A stretch of DNA of 64,000 nt from the NCBI GenBank assembly GCA_000436375.1, contig FR885511.1, positions 1 to 64,000 on the forward strand, read 5' to 3'. Positions 36,903 through 45,799 of this stretch are shown piece after piece. The DNA is from Azospirillum sp. CAG:239 (GTDB taxonomy: Bacteria; Pseudomonadota; Alphaproteobacteria; RF32; CAG-239). The position numbers were made by a program, and so were the translations under genes. The notes under the pieces were generated by a model. That model was not told the DNA's origin. It ran no database searches and saw only the letters and a program-made list of their open reading frames with translations. Numbering within the stretch: position 1 is the first letter of the stretch; every line of letters begins with the position of its first letter.

Positions 36903-37519
36903 GCAAGACCTATGATTTTATAAACATCTTCGCCGCAGCGGCGATCCAAATAATTTTTCAGGAACTGGCCGTCCTTAATCAATTTGTCGACAATCGCGTC
37001 CGACAAATGATAACGCCGTCCGATAGCCTGGGCGCGCTCGGCAAAAGGTATCATCGTAAAGCCTTCAAAAAGCCTGTCGGTAAACTGCACAAGACGGTCG
37101 TAATCGTCATATTCCAGAGCAGAAAGCAAAGATTGGCAGATGTCCAGATCCTTTTTTGGATAGGAAGGAAAATCACAAAAATTTATGTTTTTATCGGCAA
37201 AAGTATGCGTAAGACAAATACGGGCAGGCAAACCAAGCCCCATGGCATTCAGTTCCTGAAAACCGACCAAACCGTGGAAACGGCCGATTTCGCGTTCATT
37301 ATATTTTTTGCCGTAATCATGAAGCAAACCGCAAATATAAGCTGTCTCCGGATTCATGCCGGACATGCGGGAAGCTATCTGTCTTGACGCAAAAGCGATT
37401 CCCTGGGTATGAAAAATATATTCGTCCTTTATTGGAAAATCAAAATGTTCCTGACGATATTTGATACCGTCCAGCCAAAGATTGACGGCTTGTTTCATGG
37501 AAGGAACATTATTATTCAT
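36899..37519 (-). CDS. HD-domain phosphohydrolase, paralog 1
   Basis: 206 residues. The HD pattern is visible: H in FHTQGIAFASR, then GLLHDYGKK, RFHGLVGF, and CLTHTFADKN, plus a conserved YDDYDRLVQFTDR. It shares these motifs and the ending LKNYLDRRCGEDVYKI with the next gene, so the two are tandem paralogs. The substrate is unknown; HD proteins hydrolyse phosphate esters of nucleotides. The ATG at 37519 with AGGGAA upstream is preferred over an earlier in-frame start. Confidence 0.75.
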   Translation of the reverse strand: MNNNVPSMKQAVNLWLDGIKYRQEHFDFPIKDEYIFHTQGIAFASRQIASRMSGMNPETAYICGLLHDYGKKYNEREIGRFHGLVGFQELNAMGLGLPARICLTHTFADKNINFCDFPSYPKKDLDICQSLLSALEYDDYDRLVQFTDRLFEGFTMIPFAERAQAIGRRYHLSDAIVDKLIKDGQFLKNYLDRRCGEDVYKIIGLA

Positions 37520-37576
37520 TACGGTTAATTCCCTGAAAATTTGCAGTTTCAAATTCCATACAAGAAGGCAGAAACA

Positions 37577-38194
37577 TTAATTGACTCCAAGCAGGCGATA
37601 AATGTCACAGCCGCAGCGGCGATCAAAATAGTTTTTAAGACGCAAAGCCTGACGATAGCGACGTTTAATAACCATCGTCGGCACACGGTATTTGTCTTTG
37701 ACGAAAATCATTCGATCTTTTATTTTGGAAAATCCCATACCGACGACCAAAAGATCACAAAGCTGAATGAGACGGTCATAATCGTCATAGTCAATCTGAG
37801 CCAAAAGCTTTTTGGTTTTGCGCATTTCCGGGTAACTGTATTCGGTGTATTTGAAATCTTTATCCGGAAAAGTATGCGTAAGACAGACTCTGGCGACATC
37901 GTCAAAACCAAGCCGGTTCATCTCGTGATATCCGGTCAAACCGTGAAAATATTCCTTATTGTCCGCATCACGCACCATCTTGCCGTAATCATGAAGAAGG
38001 CCGAGGATGTAAGCCTTCTGTCCGTCAATGCTGTCTATACGCGAAGCTATCATTTCAGCACAGCAGGCAACCAGACAACAATGGCTGCGAAAAGACTTTT
38101 CGTAATAGAAGGCAAAACGCTGCTGTTCTCTGCGCATTGCCGCCAAACCCTCATCAAATAAGTCTAAAGCCTGTTTTATGCTCGGACAAGTCAT
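37577..38194 (-). CDS. HD-domain phosphohydrolase, paralog 2
   Basis: 205 residues, clearly related to the gene at 36899-37519: GLLHDYGKM, FHGLTGYHEMN, CLTHTFPDKD, YDDYDRLIQLCD and LKNYFDRRCGCDIYRLLG align one to one. Both keep the HD metal ligands, so both may be active. It starts three bases after the mnmG stop, with AGGTG as ribosome-binding site, so it is expressed with mnmG. Confidence 0.75.
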   Translation of the reverse strand: MTCPSIKQALDLFDEGLAAMRREQQRFAFYYEKSFRSHCCLVACCAEMIASRIDSIDGQKAYILGLLHDYGKMVRDADNKEYFHGLTGYHEMNRLGFDDVARVCLTHTFPDKDFKYTEYSYPEMRKTKKLLAQIDYDDYDRLIQLCDLLVVGMGFSKIKDRMIFVKDKYRVPTMVIKRRYRQALRLKNYFDRRCGCDIYRLLGVN

Positions 38195-38197
38195 CGG

Positions 38198-40051
38198 TCA
38201 CCTCTTAACATAACCTAAAACGGCCGTTATGGCTGCGGGCGTAACACCGGGAATTCGCGAAGCCTCTCCGACTGTCGCCGGTTTGACCTTGCTCAGTTTT
38301 GCTACCATTTCGCGTGACAAGCCCCCGATTTTAGAATAATCAATATCATCGCGAAGTTTAAGTTTTTCGTCTTTTTTGAAAACTTCAATATCCGCCAGCT
38401 GACGTTTAATATAACCGGCGTAACGCGCTTCAATTTCTATCTGTTCATATACGTCGGCCGGAATGTCATTCAATTCGGGAAAAATTCTTATAATTGTTTC
38501 ACGTGAAACACCGTCATAAGACATAACATTGAACGCCGTTCGCCGAGTGCCGTCTTTTTTGGTACGAACACCAAATTTTTCAAGTTCGTTCGGCGTAATG
38601 TCCAATTGTTCGGCAAGCTGGCGATAATGATTTATTTGTGCAAATTTGGCTTTAAATACACCGTATCTTTTTTCGCCGACACATCCTATCTGATGGCCAA
38701 GTTCCGTTAAGCGGGCATCCGCATTGTCCGCACGCAGAAACAAACGGTATTCTGATCGGGAGGTAAACATCCGATAAGGCTCGTCCACGCCTTTGGTTAT
38801 CAAATCGTCAACCATCACGCCGAGATAAGCCATACTGCGGTCGATAACAAATTCGCGTCCTTTGCCTTCTGCCAGCAAAGCGGCATTGACGCCGGCAAGC
38901 AAACCCTGCGCCGCCGCTTCTTCATAGCCGGTCGTGCCGTTAATTTGTCCGGCCAGAAACAATCCCGGCACCTTTTTAACGGCCAAAGAATGATTCAGTT
39001 CCTGAGGGTCAACATAGTCGTATTCAATGGCATAGGCAAAACGCAGTATTTCGACATGTTCCAAACCTTTCATGGTATGGATAAACTTATCCTGCACATC
39101 CGCAGGCAGAGACGTCGAAATGCCGTTCGGATAAACAACATCGGTGTTTAATCCTTCAGGCTCGAGAAAAATCTGGTGGCTGGTGCGGTCGGCAAATTTG
39201 ACAAGTTTGTCTTCAATGCTCGGACAATAGCGCGGCCCAACACCGGTAATCAAACCAGAAAACAAGGCGCATTTTGAAAAATTGTCGCGAATAATTTTAT
39301 GCGTTTCTTCGTTGGTGTGAGTTATATGACATTGTATCTGCGGATTGGTAATTTTATCGGTCAGATAAGAAAAAGGTTCCGGATTTTCATCGCCGTCCTG
39401 TGTTTCAAGAACGTCCCAATCAATGGTTTTGCCGTTCAGTCGGGCAGGGGTACCTGTTTTCAAACGACCAACCTTAAGCCCGAGAGACTTTAAATACGGT
39501 GTTATTCCAATACAGGCCGCATCTCCGACACGGCCGCCCGGCGTAGCTTCATGGCCGACAAACATTACGCCGTTCAGAAAAGTTCCGGTCGTAAGAACGA
39601 CGGCTGCGGCTCGCAATTCGGTTCCGTCCGCAAGCGTCACGCCGTTTACTCTGCCGCTATCCGTCAACAATCCTTCAACGGCCGCTTCAATGAGTGTCAG
39701 ATTATCCTGATTTTGCAATGCGTCGAGCATATATTTTTTATATAAATCGCGGTCGGCCTGAGCTCGAGGCCCCCGAACCGCCGGACCTTTTGAGGCATTC
39801 AACATCCGAAACTGTATGCCGGATTTGTCGATGACTCGTCCCATCAGTCCGTCAAGCGCGTCAATTTCACGAACCAAATGTCCTTTGCCCAAACCGCCGA
39901 TGGCCGGATTGCAGGACATGGCACCAATCGTATTTAAACGGTGTGTAATCAGTGCCGTCGACGCTCCCATACGCGCCGCAGCCGCACAGGCTTCGCAACC
40001 GGCATGACCGCCGCCGATGACTATTACATCAAAAAAAGAACCGTCACTCAT
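38198..40051 (-). CDS. mnmG: tRNA uridine-5-carboxymethylaminomethyl modification enzyme MnmG
   Basis: FAD/NADH subunit that, with MnmE, makes cmnm5U34 in tRNAs. FAD-binding [11 protein letters not shown] is at residues 11-21, [13 protein letters not shown] at ~46, CPSIEDK and the [13 protein letters not shown] region follow, and the helical C-terminus is complete. The ATG at 40051 is used (AAGG eight bases upstream) rather than a TTG one codon earlier. 617 residues. It contains a perfect parS at 38495-38510. Confidence 0.97.
   Translation of the reverse strand: MSDGSFFDVIVIGGGHAGCEACAAAARMGASTALITHRLNTIGAMSCNPAIGGLGKGHLVREIDALDGLMGRVIDKSGIQFRMLNASKGPAVRGPRAQADRDLYKKYMLDALQNQDNLTLIEAAVEGLLTDSGRVNGVTLADGTELRAAAVVLTTGTFLNGVMFVGHEATPGGRVGDAACIGITPYLKSLGLKVGRLKTGTPARLNGKTIDWDVLETQDGDENPEPFSYLTDKITNPQIQCHITHTNEETHKIIRDNFSKCALFSGLITGVGPRYCPSIEDKLVKFADRTSHQIFLEPEGLNTDVVYPNGISTSLPADVQDKFIHTMKGLEHVEILRFAYAIEYDYVDPQELNHSLAVKKVPGLFLAGQINGTTGYEEAAAQGLLAGVNAALLAEGKGREFVIDRSMAYLGVMVDDLITKGVDEPYRMFTSRSEYRLFLRADNADARLTELGHQIGCVGEKRYGVFKAKFAQINHYRQLAEQLDITPNELEKFGVRTKKDGTRRTAFNVMSYDGVSRETIIRIFPELNDIPADVYEQIEIEARYAGYIKRQLADIEVFKKDEKLKLRDDIDYSKIGGLSREMVAKLSKVKPATVGEASRIPGVTPAAITAVLGYVKR
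38495..38510. promoter_or_regulatory. parS: parS site 2 (perfect), inside mnmG
   Basis: A second exact TGTTTCACGTGAAACA, encoding VSRET near residue 517 of MnmG, 2.6 kb from site 1. Confidence 0.92.
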
Positions 40052-40172
40052 CAAAATTGCCTTATTAAACTTATTTGTTTTACTTTATCATCAAAATGTT
40101 AGTAAGGCGTTAATAAACGCCCTCATTTAAAGCAATATCCGGCTTAACCCAAGGGTTAAACCGGATTTAAAT

Positions 40173-40535
40173 TTAATAAAGCTGTTCTTTCAGTCCCCGT
40201 CGGAAAACGTTGTAAATTTTTTCACGGGACAGAATATAAGGACAGAGAATGCAAATCGACAAAATATCCCGATAAACGAGATAAAGAGAATAAGGTGCCA
40301 CACCTCTTCTCTCCAGATTGCCAATCCACAGATTAAGCAAATCAGTCAGTTCATCGATTTCACTTTCAAGTTCGTCGGACCGGCGGTAATAGCCAATCCG
40401 TTTTTCTTCAGCAGCATCAACCAGTTTTTTAAAAGCCCGGCGCAAATCACTGTTGACGTTTTTAAGCTCAAACTCCTCTGCAATGCAAATACGGCTCTTG
40501 ATTAAAAATTCCAAGCCATCCGAATAATTTTCCAT
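40173..40535 (-). CDS. Unrecognised small protein, 120 aa
   Basis: No family recognised. It is alpha-helical in appearance, with a charged helix around residues 28-68 (DLRRAFKKLVDAAEEKRIG) and a more hydrophobic C-terminal half containing two cysteines. No signal peptide. 15 bp after another unrecognised gene, and between mnmE and mnmG on the same strand, so likely part of that transcript. Confidence 0.55.
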   Translation of the reverse strand: MENYSDGLEFLIKSRICIAEEFELKNVNSDLRRAFKKLVDAAEEKRIGYYRRSDELESEIDELTDLLNLWIGNLERRGVAPYSLYLVYRDILSICILCPYILSREKIYNVFRRGLKEQLY

Positions 40536-40550
40536 AAGATATATTTTTAG

Positions 40551-40955
40551 TTAAAAAATTTTGTTACGATGCTTTTCGCATAAGGAAAGAAAAGCATCCA
40601 AATCGCAATTTTCTGCCAACGGCGGAAACGCCCAGATTGACTGAACCAGCTGAATAACAGCCAAACGTTCGACAATGCGAAGTCTTTTACTTTTAATCAG
40701 ACCAGAATATTCATTAACATACTGAGAAACCAAATTTCTGGCTTCAGTAAAAAGGACACGGGATTTTAATTCCGTTTCGGTGTTGCTGGAAGCATAACGG
40801 ACAATTGACGAAACAGCTTCGGCTATTTTTCCGCTTTCGGGCGAAAAATTTTCCGGCAGACAGTCTCCCAGCAGCTTTTCAATCCGGCAACTCAGTTCAT
40901 TCGGGCAATTTAATTTAACAGCCTCGTAAAAAGGCATTTTTTCACGTTTGTTCAT
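40551..40955 (-). CDS. Unrecognised small protein, 134 aa
   Basis: No family recognised. Mostly helical, with a basic patch near residues 84-93 (GLIKSKRLRIVER) and a few cysteines. No signal peptide or membrane segment. Follows mnmE by 82 bp. Together with the 120-residue gene it separates mnmE from mnmG, which are often adjacent. Confidence 0.55.
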   Translation of the reverse strand: MNKREKMPFYEAVKLNCPNELSCRIEKLLGDCLPENFSPESGKIAEAVSSIVRYASSNTETELKSRVLFTEARNLVSQYVNEYSGLIKSKRLRIVERLAVIQLVQSIWAFPPLAENCDLDAFLSLCEKHRNKIF

Positions 40956-41037
40956 AATCGCTAATATTAATTATATGTTTTTTTCAATGCACATAATAGC
41001 GAAACAAACGCAAAATTCAAGGATAATCGGGACAAAA

Positions 41038-42381
41038 TTATTTTCCGATACAAAAACTGCCAAATATTTTATTCAGAATATCATCAACCTCAATGCGGCC
41101 GGTTATCCGGCCCAACGCTCTGGCAGCCAAACGGATATCTTCGGCAGCCAATTCGATTTCCTTGTCGAAACCGAAACGACGCAAATTTTCGGAAGTTTCT
41201 TCCAAAGCTTCACGATAACGGCGCCGGGAAATAAGCAAACCCGAATTAGAAGTGAAACGGCCGCGAATTTGCTGACAAATTACATCCATCAATGCGGCTA
41301 TACCTTCTTTTTGTTTGGCCGATATGACGACACAACCCTGTTTTTTTAGTTCTGAACATTGTTCAAAAGTTAAATTATCAGATTTGTTGGCAACAAATAT
41401 CGCTTTGTTTTTAAAAGAATTTTTAATATTATCAAATATTTGAACAGAGTCTTTTGAGGCATCAAACAAACACAACACCAAATCGGCGTCGGCAATTTTG
41501 CGAAAAGCGATTTCGATGCCCTGTTTTTCAATTTCCTCTTCTACTTCGCGAATGCCGGCGGTATCGGTAAACATGACCGGATAACCTTTAATGTCCAGAT
41601 GAACGTCAACAGCATCACGCGTCGTGCCTGCAACAGCGGAAACAATCGCAGCATCACGATTGACCACGGCGTTTAACAGACTGGACTTACCGGCATTTGG
41701 CGGCCCGACGATGACGACCCGAAAACCTTCGCGCAACCTCTCGCCGACAGAATCTCCTTTCAAATGCAAATCAATGGCAGTTTGAAGTTTAAATACATCG
41801 TTCAAAAGCTTATCGACAAGTTCTTGAGGAATGTCTTCATCAGGAAAATCAATATAGGCTTCCAGATATGCCAAAATTTTTATCAGTTCTTCACGCCAGC
41901 CGTCATACAGATTTTTCAGCCCTCCTTCCATTTGCCGCATGGCATATTTCTGCTGTTCGGAAGTTTCTGAATCAATCAAGTCGGCCAGTCCTTCGGCCTC
42001 TGTCAAATCCATTTTGCCGTTGTAAAAGGCACGGCGGGAAAATTCACCCGGTTCGGCAAGACGAAAATTTTTCAGACGACCGAGATTTTCCATAAGCGAG
42101 GCAATGACTGCCCGGGAGCCGTGAATCTGAAATTCGACGATATCTTCGCCGGTAAATGAAGCCGGCGCCTTAAAATAAAGCAACAGACATTTATCCAATG
42201 TTTCACGGGAAACACTGTCATAAATGTTCGTAAAATAGGCATAGCGCGGTTTCAAACCTGATACATCAAGCGGCGTCAACCAGGAAACGGCGGCAAGCGC
42301 ATCCTTTCCGGAAATACGAATGACGGCAACACCTGATTTTCCATAGACGGTCGAAAGCGCATAGATTGTCTGATTATCCAT
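41038..42381 (-). CDS. mnmE: tRNA modification GTPase MnmE
   Basis: Partner of MnmG in wobble-uridine modification. The folate-binding N-terminal domain has GKSGVAVIRISG at ~14. The GTPase G1 motif GPPNAGKSSLLNAV is near 227, the switch region AGTTRD near 257 and G3 DTAGI near 275. The C-terminal CIGK motif with the catalytic cysteine closes the protein. 447 residues. It carries a near-perfect parS at 42199-42214. Confidence 0.97.
   Translation of the reverse strand: MDNQTIYALSTVYGKSGVAVIRISGKDALAAVSWLTPLDVSGLKPRYAYFTNIYDSVSRETLDKCLLLYFKAPASFTGEDIVEFQIHGSRAVIASLMENLGRLKNFRLAEPGEFSRRAFYNGKMDLTEAEGLADLIDSETSEQQKYAMRQMEGGLKNLYDGWREELIKILAYLEAYIDFPDEDIPQELVDKLLNDVFKLQTAIDLHLKGDSVGERLREGFRVVIVGPPNAGKSSLLNAVVNRDAAIVSAVAGTTRDAVDVHLDIKGYPVMFTDTAGIREVEEEIEKQGIEIAFRKIADADLVLCLFDASKDSVQIFDNIKNSFKNKAIFVANKSDNLTFEQCSELKKQGCVVISAKQKEGIAALMDVICQQIRGRFTSNSGLLISRRRYREALEETSENLRRFGFDKEIELAAEDIRLAARALGRITGRIEVDDILNKIFGSFCIGK
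42199..42214. promoter_or_regulatory. parS: parS site 3 (one mismatch), inside mnmE
   Basis: TGTTTCACGGGAAACA differs from the consensus by one base at the centre of the palindrome. It again encodes VSRET near residue 57 of MnmE. Binding is likely but weaker. Confidence 0.75.
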
Positions 42382-42570
42382 GAATACTCCTTAAAGTCTT
42401 TGCGCTTAGTATTATCCGAAACGCAAATTTTAGCAAGATTAAAAAAAAGCCGCTTTTTTTGACTCTGGAGAGGTTTTTTACCCGCTCTTAACAAATCTAT
42501 TGTAAAGTGATTGAGAATCTTCTGTACGAGCCTTAAAAAGACTCAAAATTTTTAAACTTAAGAGCGAAAC

Positions 42571-43251
42571 ATGAAAAAAACAAAACCAAAACTTATTATC
42601 TGGGATTACGACGGCGTTTTATCTGACAGCGAAAAACTCTGGATTAAAATCTGGCAGGATTTAATAAACGAAAAATTCGGTCTCGGCTGGGACTTCGAAA
42701 CAGCCGACAAAATTCTCGGCGGACTGGCGGTAAAAACCAAAATTGCCAATCTGAAAGAAATAGGCATTGAACTAGACAATGATTTTTGGGAAGAAGTCAA
42801 AAGACGCGAAAAAATCGAAATTGAACACAACCTGACCGCAACGCCAGGCGTAGAAGAAATCCTGAAGGAAACCCAAATTCCCTATTGTCTGGCAACCGGC
42901 GGACTGCTCTCCAAAACCGAAGCCAAATTGAAAGCCATGGATTTTAAAAAATATTTTCCGGACAGCCGCATTTTTACGGCCGAGCAGGTCGAACGCGGCA
43001 AACCCGAGCCGGATCTGTTTCTGTTTGCGGCCGGACAAATGAATGCAGCTTCCGCCGAATGCCTGGTAATTGAAGATTCTCTACCCGGGCTCAAAGCCGC
43101 CATTGCCGCCGGCATGACACCGATTGCCTTTATCGGCAGCGAAATGAACAATACCGGCGAATATCGTTCCAAAGTTGAAAAACTCGGCGTCAAATTAATT
43201 TTTTCGACCATGAAACAATTGCGCGAATATCTATCAAACATTGACAAATAG
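42571..43251 (+). CDS. HAD-superfamily phosphatase (subfamily IA, beta-phosphoglucomutase-like)
   Basis: 226 residues. Motif I WDYDGVLSDSE is at residues ~11-21 with the nucleophilic Asp. Motif II is CLATGG, motif III includes KPEPD, and motif IV is VIEDSLPGLKAA. The small helical cap is inserted after motif I. The substrate (sugar phosphate or similar) cannot be told from sequence. Divergent from mnmE, separated by 189 bp of AT-rich DNA. Confidence 0.85.
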   Translation: MKKTKPKLIIWDYDGVLSDSEKLWIKIWQDLINEKFGLGWDFETADKILGGLAVKTKIANLKEIGIELDNDFWEEVKRREKIEIEHNLTATPGVEEILKETQIPYCLATGGLLSKTEAKLKAMDFKKYFPDSRIFTAEQVERGKPEPDLFLFAAGQMNAASAECLVIEDSLPGLKAAIAAGMTPIAFIGSEMNNTGEYRSKVEKLGVKLIFSTMKQLREYLSNIDK

Positions 43252-43316
43252 CCAAAATTATGGAAAGTTACGCATAAGAAGTATTTATTATATCAACAAA
43301 TTAAAATGTTTAGTTT

Positions 43317-44126
43317 ATGCGCAAAAACTTATTCCGCGACTGGTCAAAATCAGATTTTGGCTACGCACTGAAAATTATTGCCAATGTTGTCCTGACAACA
43401 GCGTCCGTTGTATTTACGCTGAATGTCAGCAGCTCTTATCTGTGGCAAAGCATTATTCTCGGCATCGTCTTTTTAATCGGCAGTTTCTATACGGAATACT
43501 GCAGTTTAAGTTTCAGAAGCGATACCTATATCGGAAACGCACTTTATTTTGCGGTTTTCTGTCTGGTTGTGCTCACTTTCAGTTCATCTGACCTTTGGAT
43601 TACGTATGCGGTTATTGTTGCCGTCAGCGTTTTGTTTTCGCTTTTTCGTTTTCCGCTCGGCGAGATTATGTGGGGTAAAAACGGTTGGAGATGGGTAAAA
43701 AACAAAAAAGCCGAAGGCAAAAAAATATTGGACCGCTCCGCAAGGGTTCCTCTGCTCGTGCTTATAACTTCAGCCTTGATGCTGTTTATAAACTACGTCA
43801 GTGAATTTAACAAAAAACAAACAATCTTAAAAGAAGCGGAAACGCAAAAAGCAGCAGAAAACGCCGGACCGGAAGGAACATACCGCTTTTTTGAAAAAGG
43901 CGTGCATACTTTTGTCGTCGACACGATTATTCCTTATGTCAGAAACGGTGACACGTTTTTTCTTTTTGTCAGCAAAGACAATCATATCGTCCGCACTCGG
44001 ACATACGATGAGGAAATGCTGCTGACAAAAAAAGGAGATACGATACGGATAAAATGCTGTGAAACAGGCAAATGCGACGAGGCCGACAATCTGAATATTG
44101 CAATAATTAAAAAGTATAACCCATGA
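43317..44126 (+). CDS. Unrecognised membrane protein, 269 aa (tandem relative of next gene)
   Basis: No family recognised. Four hydrophobic segments lie in the first ~165 residues (about 20-38, 44-60, 72-110 and 145-162), then a soluble C-terminal domain of ~100 residues with NGDTFFLFV and DTIRIKC. The next gene has the same plan. The start has no clear ribosome-binding site. A+T content is higher than in the neighbours, and no close functional context exists. Confidence 0.6.
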   Translation: MRKNLFRDWSKSDFGYALKIIANVVLTTASVVFTLNVSSSYLWQSIILGIVFLIGSFYTEYCSLSFRSDTYIGNALYFAVFCLVVLTFSSSDLWITYAVIVAVSVLFSLFRFPLGEIMWGKNGWRWVKNKKAEGKKILDRSARVPLLVLITSALMLFINYVSEFNKKQTILKEAETQKAAENAGPEGTYRFFEKGVHTFVVDTIIPYVRNGDTFFLFVSKDNHIVRTRTYDEEMLLTKKGDTIRIKCCETGKCDEADNLNIAIIKKYNP

Positions 44127-44136
44127 ATTTATTATT

Positions 44137-44871
44137 ATGAAAGTCTTGAAAACTGTAAAAAAGGCGGCGGTAAAAACGGCGGCCTTATGGAAAAAAGGCG
44201 GACAATACGTCTTTTGCGGCCTGACTACACTGCTTTGCATCGGCATTGTTTGGCTGGTTCGTCCATTGGACAATTTCCTCGTTTCAGCCGGCATGATAAT
44301 ATCGGCTCTGATGTTTATCAGGCTGCGCTTTGCAACTGTTGAAATCGAAAGCGGCTGGATCCGATACGGCTGGTCAGCGCTGAATTTCGGATTATATGCT
44401 CTGATTTTGCATTTTATTCCTTATCAGATAATAGGCTTTACCGCAGCTTTGATTGCCAATATAATCCTTTACAGCTGGATTTCTTATCTTTCCTACTTGA
44501 TGGGGCTGACAGATACTGAAAAAAGTTATGATATATCTACGGACGGAATGACAAAGTGCAACGGTATGTTTTTGTCATTGCTTATTAACTGTGCTTGTCT
44601 GTTCGCTTATGTAATAAGAGAAGAAAACCGCAGAGACGACGAACTTTTCGAAAGAGCCGAATATGTCCGCGTTATCAGTTGGGACAGGGAAATTATCAAA
44701 GGTAACACTTTCTACATCGTAAAGCTGCCGGATAAGACAATTGCTGTGAATCCGCAGGAATATCCGCAAATACGCGATATTAACGACAAAACGCAAATTA
44801 AGGTTTTGACGGGTGTTACGACATATAATTCTTTTCCCGAAATAAAAAGACTGGAAATTAAGAATTATTAA
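44137..44871 (+). CDS. Unrecognised membrane protein, 244 aa (tandem relative of previous gene)
   Basis: No family recognised. Basic N-terminus, then hydrophobic segments at about 24-42, 48-62, 80-125 and 143-160, then a soluble C-terminal domain of ~80 residues. The domain segment KGNTFYIVKLPDKT ... TQIKV parallels NGDTFFLFVSKDNH ... TIRIKC of the previous gene, so the two are probably diverged tandem duplicates. Ten bases separate them. It ends at an intrinsic terminator. Confidence 0.6.
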   Translation: MKVLKTVKKAAVKTAALWKKGGQYVFCGLTTLLCIGIVWLVRPLDNFLVSAGMIISALMFIRLRFATVEIESGWIRYGWSALNFGLYALILHFIPYQIIGFTAALIANIILYSWISYLSYLMGLTDTEKSYDISTDGMTKCNGMFLSLLINCACLFAYVIREENRRDDELFERAEYVRVISWDREIIKGNTFYIVKLPDKTIAVNPQEYPQIRDINDKTQIKVLTGVTTYNSFPEIKRLEIKNY

Positions 44872-44876
44872 CTAAA

Positions 44877-44914
44877 AGTGCCGAATTTTTTATAATTCGG
44901 CACTTGCTTTTTTT
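44877..44914 (+). terminator. Intrinsic terminator between converging genes
   Basis: A perfect 11-bp stem AGTGCCGAATT / AATTCGGCACT with a six-base loop, followed by TGCTTTTTTT. It closes the two-gene membrane-protein operon and may also act on the opposite strand for the S66 peptidase gene. Confidence 0.9.
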
Positions 44915-45797
44915 AAAAACTTAAAACAGAATCTGACGATGTGTCTAAGATTGCTTCTTTACCCAAAGGCAGTGTCATTTGCGGCAGAGTGTGTCCTGTA
45001 TCGAAACCCGCAATGACAGGAATATCACGCAAAGCTTCAAAAGATTGTAATTTTTGCTTTAATTCTTCCATATCCACAAAGCTGTTTTGCATAAATCTGC
45101 CGATGATTAACCCTCTGATATTTTTGGTAAAATCATAATTAAACAATGCCCAGAGATTACGCATAAACATATTAAAAGTTTCTGCGCCGCATAAATCATC
45201 TTCTTCGGCAATGACTATCATATCATCAAAAACCGGATAATATTTTGTTCCGGCAAGCATTATCTGACTGCACAAATTTCCTCCGACCAAATGTCCTCTG
45301 GCTTTTCCTTCATTGATGATTGTTATTCCTTGATTGGCAAAAGTTTGCGTTTTGGAAACATGGGTATCCATATATGCTTTTGCCGGATAATATTTGGCTT
45401 CTTCGTGCTCTATTGCCACGGAGAAAAAATTTTTGAGGCTATAATTATCTATATCACTATTTAGAGCTTTAAGATTCGGTCCCAGATATTGAACTTTTCC
45501 TGTTTGAGCCAGCAAAGCATTCAACAAAACAGTAATGTCCGAATAGCCGCAGAGAGGCTTGGTTATTTTAGAAAAGTCAAGCTTTGGCAAAAGTTCTACA
45601 GCGTTAAAGCCGCCGCGAGAGGCTATAATGATTTCTGCCTCATTCACTTGAGCCTGCATAAAGTCTTGTAATTTGTCATTTGTCGTAAAAAACTCTACGC
45701 TGACTCCATAATTTTCCAAGCGTTTGACTGCTGTTTCTACCTCTTCCTCCGACTTTAAGGGCAGAGAAGGGGAAATTACTCCGATTTTGCGTTGCAT
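44913..45797 (-). CDS. S66-family LD-carboxypeptidase / MccF-like serine peptidase
   Basis: 294 residues. ASRGGFNAVELLPKLDF leads to GYSDITVLLNAL with the nucleophilic Ser. VGGNLCSQ, an acidic loop (IAEEDDLCGAETFNMF) with the catalytic Glu, and FDTGHTLPQMTLPLG with the His complete the triad. Family members trim the terminal D-Ala from tetrapeptides in murein recycling, or hydrolyse microcin C-type peptides. LdcA is the likelier role given the AmpG-like transporter at 62 kb. It starts two bases after the upstream gene ends. Confidence 0.88.
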   Translation of the reverse strand: MQRKIGVISPSLPLKSEEEVETAVKRLENYGVSVEFFTTNDKLQDFMQAQVNEAEIIIASRGGFNAVELLPKLDFSKITKPLCGYSDITVLLNALLAQTGKVQYLGPNLKALNSDIDNYSLKNFFSVAIEHEEAKYYPAKAYMDTHVSKTQTFANQGITIINEGKARGHLVGGNLCSQIMLAGTKYYPVFDDMIVIAEEDDLCGAETFNMFMRNLWALFNYDFTKNIRGLIIGRFMQNSFVDMEELKQKLQSFEALRDIPVIAGFDTGHTLPQMTLPLGKEAILDTSSDSVLSF

Positions 45798-45799
45798 TG

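Noticed and set aside
42435-42460. AAAAAAAG-CCG-CTTTTTTT palindrome between mnmE and the HAD gene
   Set aside because: Nearly all A-T pairs with a three-base loop; too weak to call a terminator.
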